64,000 bases of DNA. It comes from JAJPXI01 sp051867655 (GTDB lineage Bacteria > Bacillota > Clostridia > Oscillospirales > Oscillospiraceae). Below, one piece after another: positions 57,209-64,000 of the stretch (its first letter is position 1; each line of letters begins with the position of its first letter). The notes under the pieces were generated by a model. That model had not been told where the DNA came from. It saw nothing but the letters and a program-made list of their open reading frames with translations, and ran no database searches. Where the stretch lies: assembly GCA_051867655.1 (NCBI GenBank), contig JBJDYV010000089.1, positions 1-64,000 of the forward strand. The letters are read 5' to 3'. Both the position numbers and the translations under genes were made by a program.

Positions 57209-58888
57209 TTAACCGTTGTTCACAACGAAGGAGGGATAGATCGCATCGTCAAAGGCGATGACGGTGCCGCTGATGATCTTGTCGCTGCCGAAGAACAGGC
57301 TGGGGCAGTAGTACATGCCGTAGATGTAGACGTTCTCGGTGATCCGGTCCAGCAGCTGCTGAATGATCTCGGGCGAGGTGGTGGTCGCGTCGCCGGACTT
57401 CTCATAGAGCTCCTGCAGCTCGGGATCATCCACAAAGTGGCGGCCCAGGCCGTTGCCGTATGCACGGTTATCCAGCTCCTTCACGGAGACATAAACGGTG
57501 TCGTCGGCGGAGGTGGCGCCCAGCAGCTCGATGTCATACTCGGTGCCGGTGGGCTCAACGCGGACCTTGCGGAACTGAGCCATATCGTACTCCAACGGCT
57601 CGATTTTCACGCCGATCTGCAGGCAGTAGGACTGGATCAGCACGACCGAGGGAGAGATGGTGGACTTGGGCAGAACCAGCATCTTCAGAGTCTCGCCGTC
57701 GTAGGAGGACTCCTCCACCAGCTGCTTCGCCTTTTCCACGTCAAAGGTAAAGTAGTCGTCGCTGCCAAAGTCCAGGCTGGAGTCGGACAGGTTGGGGTTG
57801 GTGGGGGCGTTGCAGACCTGGCCGACGTTGCCGTACACCTTGTACGCGCAGGCGGCGGCGTCGATGCAGTAGGCGATGGCCTGGCGCAGCTTGATGTCCT
57901 GGCAGGGGCTGTTCTCGCCGCAGTTGAAGGTCATGTGGACGAAGGCGTTGTTCTGGCCCAGCATCTTGATATAGCCGTCCTTGGTGTTCCCGTCGTCGTC
58001 CATGAAGAAGCTCCAGTCGCCGGAGGAGATCTCGGTGGAGAAGTCGATGCTGCCGTTCTCCAGCTCGATGGCCAGCGTGTTCACATCGGGGATGACCTTG
58101 ACGGTCAGCTTCTCCAGGTTGTTCATGTTGCGGTCGCAGATGTACTGCTCGTCGGTCTGCCAGTAATCGTCACGGCGCTCAAACACATAGACGGAGCCGG
58201 TGACGGAGGCGTCCTTATTCAGCCTGTAGCCGGCGGTGCCGACGGGGTAAGAGGCCATCTCATCGGGGCTGTTGTTCCAGGCGGCCTCGGTGATGATGGG
58301 CACACGGGTCAAAAAGTCGTTCAGCTGGCCGGTGGTCTCGGGAGCGAAGGTGATCTCAAAGGTATAGTCGCCGGTGGTGTGATAGTCGGTGATGGTCGCC
58401 CAGGTGGAGGAGTTCTGACCGTCGATCTTATAGCCGTCAATGGAGAAAATGACGTCGGCGGCGGTCATGTGGTTGCCCTCGCTGTCCTTAATGTAGTCAA
58501 ACAACTCCACGGAGTAGGTACCGTTGCCCTTGCTCTCATAGCTCTTGGCCAGCAGGGGGTGCAGCTCGCCTTCAGGGTCCTTCCAGAACAGGGTCTCGTA
58601 GCACATGACGCGCTTGACCTTCACGGGGGCCTGGCCTGCGCCGCCGGGGTAGAAGGAACCGATGTCGCTGCCGATGCCGATCGTCAGCTCCTGCGGGCCG
58701 GTGCCGGTGACCTCTTCACCGCTGCCGAGATGACCGCCGGTTTCGCCGCTGAGATCAACACCGGAACTGCTGCCGGAATCCGAATTGCCGGGGGCGGGAT
58801 CATTACCGCCGTTTTCCTTCGGACCGCAGCCCGCCAAAAGTGTCATTGCCATAACCAGTGCGAGTAGTAGCGCAAGAAGTTTTTTCAT
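57209..58888 (-). CDS. Family-5 extracellular solute-binding lipoprotein
   Basis: The 559-residue protein has a signal peptide with lipobox LLAGC, a Gly/Asn/Ser-rich linker and a family-5 (DppA/OppA) fold: MCYETLFWKDPEGELHPLLAKSYE split, FTFDVEKAKQLVEESSYDG split, and CYDIELLG-like later strands. It captures the substrate outside the cell. ATG 58888 follows GGGAGGACACGAAA; 47 upstream codons of open frame are not coding. The ligand cannot be told; family 5 binds peptides, nickel, heme, sugars and others. Confidence 0.93.
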   Translation of the reverse strand: MKKLLALLLALVMAMTLLAGCGPKENGGNDPAPGNSDSGSSSGVDLSGETGGHLGSGEEVTGTGPQELTIGIGSDIGSFYPGGAGQAPVKVKRVMCYETLFWKDPEGELHPLLAKSYESKGNGTYSVELFDYIKDSEGNHMTAADVIFSIDGYKIDGQNSSTWATITDYHTTGDYTFEITFAPETTGQLNDFLTRVPIITEAAWNNSPDEMASYPVGTAGYRLNKDASVTGSVYVFERRDDYWQTDEQYICDRNMNNLEKLTVKVIPDVNTLAIELENGSIDFSTEISSGDWSFFMDDDGNTKDGYIKMLGQNNAFVHMTFNCGENSPCQDIKLRQAIAYCIDAAACAYKVYGNVGQVCNAPTNPNLSDSSLDFGSDDYFTFDVEKAKQLVEESSYDGETLKMLVLPKSTISPSVVLIQSYCLQIGVKIEPLEYDMAQFRKVRVEPTGTEYDIELLGATSADDTVYVSVKELDNRAYGNGLGRHFVDDPELQELYEKSGDATTTSPEIIQQLLDRITENVYIYGMYYCPSLFFGSDKIISGTVIAFDDAIYPSFVVNNG

Positions 58889-59371
58889 TTTCGTGTCCTC
58901 CCTTAGTAAAATGATTTCATCTGTACTGCGGTAGTTTCGAACAAGACCTGCGCTGCTTTTCTTTGTGCTATCCCCTCCCCGCTTAACAAATGGGTTGCTT
59001 CCTCTTTTCATAAAAGGATGTCTTCCCATGGGCGTATTGCTGTAAAACCACGGTTCGCTTCAAAAATATTGTAGTCATATTTTACAAATTTTTTCTCAAA
59101 ACAGAAATTGAAGTTATGAAATATTTAATAGAGAAAATTAATAAATCAGCACATTTTTCCCCCGACGAGCTGAACGATTTGTCACGGTCAAATTTTTGAA
59201 AATGTACACAAACCCAAAAAAATTAAATGATTAAATTATTTTTGTTAAAAGAATGACGAAGTTCCATTGCATTGATTTGCTTTTTGTCAAAAGAATTGTG
59301 AAAACTCATAATTTTTCTCCAGGACTCGCTGCGCAGGGTCGTTTTCAGGCCAGTGCCCCAAATTAATTCTT
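58889..59371. other. AT-rich upstream region of the ABC/flavoprotein operon
   Basis: About 480 bases; 59060-59300 is strikingly AT-rich against the GC-rich surroundings. Likely holds the operon promoter and LysR sites on the minus strand, but I could not fix a -35/-10 pair. No supported gene. Confidence 0.5.
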
Positions 59372-59419
59372 AAAAAAAGTTGCAAGGAATTGCGATTTCA
59401 GCAATTCCTTGCAACTTTT
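59372..59419. terminator. Bidirectional-shaped terminator after rpoD
   Basis: A perfect 19-bp stem (59375-59393 with 59401-59419), loop GATTTCA. The A-run at 59372-59378 gives seven T on the minus strand, about 85 bases after the rpoD stop. Confidence 0.9.
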
Positions 59420-59502
59420 ATGAGAAATATTTTTCTGTAAAACCTGTTTTTCGGCAGGGCTGCTTTACTGAAAAAGCACCGCCAAACAACATGGTTTCGG
59501 GA

Positions 59503-60801
<1,299 letters not shown>

Positions 60802-60803
60802 AC

Positions 60804-62585
60804 TCACTTGTCCTCCATTGCCTTTTTTTCTCTAAATTGCTCCCGCGCCGCCAGCAGCATATCGATCCCGCTGGAGCACCGCTTGACGTACTCGGCCTCG
60901 ATGATCTCTATGTAGTCCCGCAGGGCTTTTTCCGTATTTTGTCCCGTCTCGGGCTGATCGGCCAGCTGCACCAGCCGGTTCATCTCGTCCCGGGACAGCT
61001 CCCCGGTCAGCACCGGGATGCGCGGGGTCTCCCCCGCCCGCCACCGCTCCAGTAAAAGGCGGTACACCTTTCCCAGAAACGAGGAGGAGAATTTTTCCTC
61101 CGGCAGAGCCTGCGCCTTGGGATACAGGGTGGGGTCCAGAAGCAGCAGACGGATGACCCCCTCCTCCGCCCGGGCGGAGCGGACGTTGTCGTAGCGCAGC
61201 TCCCGCTCCTTGGCCTGAACATTGTTGACCGGGGTCAGGGCCTGCCGCTCCTCCTGTTTGCGTGCCTTGTAGGCCTGGCTTCTGCGGGCCTTGTCCACCT
61301 CGGCAGCCATGGTCTCCCCCGATACCCCCGCGGCGGCGGCGGCCCGGTTGCCGTAAATCTCCCGCTCCACCGGACTGGGCAGGGTGGCGATCATGGCGGC
61401 CGCCTCCTGAAGGAATGCCGCCCGCTGGTCGTCGGCGGCCAGGTCGTATTTGTTCTGAATGACCTCCAGGCGGTATTCCACCTGGTTGGCGCTGCCGGTC
61501 AGCAGCTTCTCAAAGGCGGCGGCGCCCTGGTACTTGATGAAGTCGTCGGCATCCTGCTTCACCAGTTCGCCGTCCTCCGTCCTGCGCCGGGGCAGCCGGA
61601 GCACCTTGACGGAAAAGTCGGCGTTTTTCAGGAGGCCGATGGCCCGCTGGGTGGCGTCCTCACCGGCGTTGTCGTTGTCGTAGCAGAGCACCAGTTCCCT
61701 GGTGTACTTACTCAGCAGCCGAACGTGCTCCTCGGTCAGGGCGGTGCCCATGGTGGCCACCGCGTTGTCAAAGCCCGCCTGGTGCAGGGTGATGACGTCG
61801 ATGTTGCCCTCCACCAGGATCATGTTCTCCCGCTTGGAGGACTTGGCGTAGTTGATGCCGTACAGGATGGACCTCTTTTTGAAGATGGCGGTCTCCGGGG
61901 TGTTCAGATACTTGGGCGCCGAGCCGTCCATGACCCGGCTGGTAAAGCCGATCACATCTCCCCGCAGGTCGATGACGGGCAGCATCAGCCGGTTGCGGAA
62001 CTTGTCGTACACGCCGCCGTTCTTGCCGGCCACCGCCAGTCCCGCGTCCAGGAGCTCCCGCTTGTCGTACCCCTTGTCCGCCATGGCCCGGATCAGGCTG
62101 TCCCAGGCGTCGGGCGCAGCCCCCAGTCCGAAGCGGTTGGCAAACCGTTTGGAGATGCGCCGCTTGTTGATATACTCCGCCACGGCGGCCCCCTGGGGGG
62201 TGGAAAACTGCTCGTAATAGAACCGGGCGGCCAGCTTGTTCAGGGTCAGGATGCGCTCCCGTTTACGCCGCCAGTCCCGGTCGCCGGGGTCCTCCTCCGG
62301 GACCTCCATCCCCATCTTGTCCGCCAGGGAGCGCACCGCCTCGGGAAAGGTCAGGTTGTCCATCTCCATCAGGAAGCTGAGCACACCGCCGCCCTTGCCG
62401 CAGCCGAAGCAGTGGTAGATCTGTTTGTCCGGGGAAACGGAAAAGGAGGGCGTCTTCTCGCTGTGGAACGGGCAGAGGCCCCACAGGTTGGCCCCCTTCC
62501 GCGTCAGGGGGACGTAGGAGCCCACCACCTCCGCAATATCGGCCCGCTGGGTCAATTCGTCGATAAAAGCTCTCGGAATGGACAT
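60804..62585 (-). CDS. dnaG: DNA primase
   Basis: The 593-residue protein has the zinc ribbon with Cys38, His41, Cys59 and Cys62, the RNA-polymerase core, TOPRIM motifs (LVEGNIDVI in place of the usual VEGYMD, and YDNDNAGEDA) and a C-terminal helicase-binding region. It makes primers for replication. ATG 62585 follows AAAGGGGGG. Middle gene of dgt-dnaG-rpoD. Confidence 0.96.
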   Translation of the reverse strand: MSIPRAFIDELTQRADIAEVVGSYVPLTRKGANLWGLCPFHSEKTPSFSVSPDKQIYHCFGCGKGGGVLSFLMEMDNLTFPEAVRSLADKMGMEVPEEDPGDRDWRRKRERILTLNKLAARFYYEQFSTPQGAAVAEYINKRRISKRFANRFGLGAAPDAWDSLIRAMADKGYDKRELLDAGLAVAGKNGGVYDKFRNRLMLPVIDLRGDVIGFTSRVMDGSAPKYLNTPETAIFKKRSILYGINYAKSSKRENMILVEGNIDVITLHQAGFDNAVATMGTALTEEHVRLLSKYTRELVLCYDNDNAGEDATQRAIGLLKNADFSVKVLRLPRRRTEDGELVKQDADDFIKYQGAAAFEKLLTGSANQVEYRLEVIQNKYDLAADDQRAAFLQEAAAMIATLPSPVEREIYGNRAAAAAGVSGETMAAEVDKARRSQAYKARKQEERQALTPVNNVQAKERELRYDNVRSARAEEGVIRLLLLDPTLYPKAQALPEEKFSSSFLGKVYRLLLERWRAGETPRIPVLTGELSRDEMNRLVQLADQPETGQNTEKALRDYIEIIEAEYVKRCSSGIDMLLAAREQFREKKAMEDK

Positions 62586-62636
62586 ATCATCCCCCCTTTT
62601 CTCAAAAATGATACCTTTTTGCCCCTATTTCACGCT

Positions 62637-62775
62637 CCCCACGCAGACGCGTCTGCGCGGGGTCCCCATTTGTTTCACATCCTCGGGCGAAGTGAATTCG
62701 CCCTGCGGCAAAGGCTGCCGCAGGCAGCCTTTGTACGCGCTTACGCGCGTCCCACCTGCGGCGGGTCCCATTCTG
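62637..62775. repeat. Cluster of GC-rich palindromes between dgt and dnaG
   Basis: It contains a perfect 16-bp palindrome CGCAGACGCGTCTGCG (62642-62657) flanked by CCCC/GGGG, then AAAGGCTGCC-GCA-GGCAGCCTTT (near 62706-62733) and a GCGC-rich repeat. The text looks unlike a simple terminator and may be an intergenic mosaic repeat. Confidence 0.6.
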
Positions 62776-62779
62776 CCTG

Positions 62780-63784
62780 CTACTTTACCGACCACGCTGA
62801 AGGCAAAAAGGCGTCGCCGTACTTTTCCATGCAGTAGTTGTCGGTCATGCCGGCGACGTAGTCGCACACGGCGCGCTCCACGCCCTCCCGCACCCGGATA
62901 TCCTGATAATCGGCGGGCAGCTTGTCCGGGTCCTTTACATAGTATTCGAACAGACGGCGAATCAATTCCTGGGCCTTGGACTCCTCGCCCTTAGCCACCG
63001 GATTGCGGTAGACCGCGTCAAACATGAAAGCACGCAGGTCCTGCATGGCCTCGGCCTTTGCCGGGGACTGCTCTACTACGGGCCGGCCCGCACTGGTCCT
63101 GATGATGTCGGCCACCAGGGTGTTGATGCGCTCGCCGTGGGTGAAACCCAGCTCCTGGGAGATGTGCAGGGGGATGTCCATGGGGTAGATAATGCCGCCG
63201 CGCATGGCGTCATCAATGTCGTGGTTAATGTAGGCGATCTGGTCCGCCAGACGGATGATCTGCCCTTCCAGGGTCTCGGCCCGGTCCGGCCCCGTGTGGC
63301 AGAGGATGCCCCGGCGCACCTCGTACGTCAGGTTCAGGCCCTCGCCGCCGTTTTCCAGCCGGTCCACCACCCGAAGGGACTGCACATTGTGCTCAAAGCC
63401 GCCGGGCATGATCTCGTTCAGGATCCGCTCCCCCGCGTGGCCGAAGGGGGTATGGCCCAGGTCGTGCCCCAGGGCGGCGGCCTCGGTCAGGTCCTCGTTC
63501 AGCCGCAGGCCCCGGGCAATGGTGCGGGCGATGCGGGTCACCTCCAGCGTGTGGGTCATGCGGGTGCGGTAGTGGTCCCCCTCCGGGTTCAGAAACACCT
63601 GGGTCTTGTGCATCAGCCGCCGGAAGGCCTTGGAGTGAAGGATGCGGTCGGCGTCCCGCTGAAAACAGGTGCGCACCGGGCAGGGCTCCCGCTCCAAAAC
63701 GCGGCCCTGGGACTGGTCCGCGCGGCAGGCGTAGGGAGACAGCCGCTCCCGCTCCTGTGCCTCGGTCTCCAGCCGGATGTCCAT
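62780..63784 (-). CDS. dgt: dGTP triphosphohydrolase (HD superfamily)
   Basis: The 334-residue protein has FRRLMHKTQVF, RMTHTLEVTRIA, GHDLGHTPFGHAGE and a later DIDDA, the HD ligands of Dgt. It cleaves dNTPs to nucleoside and triphosphate, often under dNTP control. GTG 63793 lies inside AAAGGAGGTG, so ATG 63784, eight bases later, is the likely start. Confidence 0.93.
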   Translation of the reverse strand: MDIRLETEAQERERLSPYACRADQSQGRVLEREPCPVRTCFQRDADRILHSKAFRRLMHKTQVFLNPEGDHYRTRMTHTLEVTRIARTIARGLRLNEDLTEAAALGHDLGHTPFGHAGERILNEIMPGGFEHNVQSLRVVDRLENGGEGLNLTYEVRRGILCHTGPDRAETLEGQIIRLADQIAYINHDIDDAMRGGIIYPMDIPLHISQELGFTHGERINTLVADIIRTSAGRPVVEQSPAKAEAMQDLRAFMFDAVYRNPVAKGEESKAQELIRRLFEYYVKDPDKLPADYQDIRVREGVERAVCDYVAGMTDNYCMEKYGDAFLPSAWSVK

Positions 63785-63869
63785 GTGCGCCACCTCCTTT
63801 TTTCGTTCTTTGTACTCTTGTATACGAAAAGAATATGAAAAATCCTTTTTTTAATTGAAAATTTTTTGA

Positions 63870-63910
63870 AAAATCGTACCTCCGGCGGGAATTCTCGTCC
63901 TCGCCGGAGG
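63870..63910 (-). terminator. Terminator after the gene at the right edge
   Basis: CCTCCGGCG (63879-63887) pairs perfectly with 63902-63910; the minus strand continues TACGATTTTTC. Confidence 0.75.
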
Positions 63911-63922
63911 CATTTTCCCATT

Positions 63923-64000
63923 TTATCGGGGCACCGCCTTGAACGCCTCACCCACCACCTCGGCCTCGGCGGCCCCGGCGGTCAGCTCCACCACCCGGGC
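63923..64000 (-). CDS. C-terminal end of an unidentified protein (partial)
   Basis: A minus-strand frame enters from the right edge and stops with TAA at 63925-63923, giving 25 residues with VVELTAGAAEAEVVG and ending AVPR. GC-rich third positions fit coding. A terminator follows at 63910-63870. Too short to identify. Confidence 0.55.
   Translation of the reverse strand, partial: ARVVELTAGAAEAEVVGEAFKAVPR

Overview
The window reads as chromosome of a spore-lineage, anaerobic, GC-rich Clostridia member, most likely a gut Oscillospiraceae (Oscillibacter / Flavonifractor / Lawsonibacter type). Pointers are the dgt-dnaG-rpoD block, the rpsB-tsf pair beside a YlmC/YmxH-type PRC-barrel protein, strong AGGAGG-type ribosome sites, sigma-A promoters of Firmicutes type, tiny spore-type proteins behind a sigma-G-like promoter, and two bacterial ferredoxins. 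The genus is inference. I see no rRNA, tRNA, CRISPR array, prophage or insertion sequence.

Layout. 1-600: end of a Crp/Fnr regulator and divergent trxA. 800-9940: a plus-strand block with a DUF5685-like protein, a J-protein with a cysteine-rich tail and a second-type DnaK, then an amidohydrolase-fold protein that lacks most metal ligands, then a VWA/metallopeptidase-like protein, a leucine-rich-repeat protein and a MoxR-type AAA ATPase. 10-17.5 kb: HTH regulator, several small proteins, lipoprotein, a PadR regulator with a membrane protein joining a HAAS-like domain to an FtsW/RodA-like domain, MATE exporter and a subtype-B-tannase-like hydrolase. 17.6-20.2 kb: pseudouridine breakdown (psuK, YgjV-like membrane protein, psuG). 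20.3-23 kb: lipoprotein, LytTR/DUF3021 pair and small membrane proteins. 23-28 kb: PatB-type C-S lyase and a minus-strand run nitrilase, mnmA, cysteine desulfurase, C39-like protein.

28-37.8 kb is a sulfur amino-acid and cofactor region: metY, a split cobalamin methionine synthase (separate reactivation-domain gene, metH, and a homocysteine methyltransferase/MTHFR fusion), pdxS-pdxT, cysK and an Rrf2 regulator with three cysteines. The promoters of metY, cysK and rrf2 share an inverted repeat with the same 13-base spacer, so they look like one small regulon. 37.9-45.2 kb: translation genes, PRC-barrel protein, NlpC/P60-like amidase, HD phosphohydrolase, yaaA, tiny spore-type proteins and a YczE-like membrane protein.

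45.3-58.9 kb is the most unusual part: a LysR regulator and, all on the minus strand, a complete Dpp/Opp-type ABC importer, two nearly duplicate soluble FAD-reductase/2x[4Fe-4S]-ferredoxin cassettes, and an MFS transporter between the cassettes. The cassettes share an exactly identical tract of 905 bp while flanking parts of the same genes have drifted, a signature of recent gene conversion. I read the locus as uptake, ferredoxin-linked redox conversion and export of an unknown small molecule. The window closes with rpoD, dnaG, dgt and the end of an unidentified gene.
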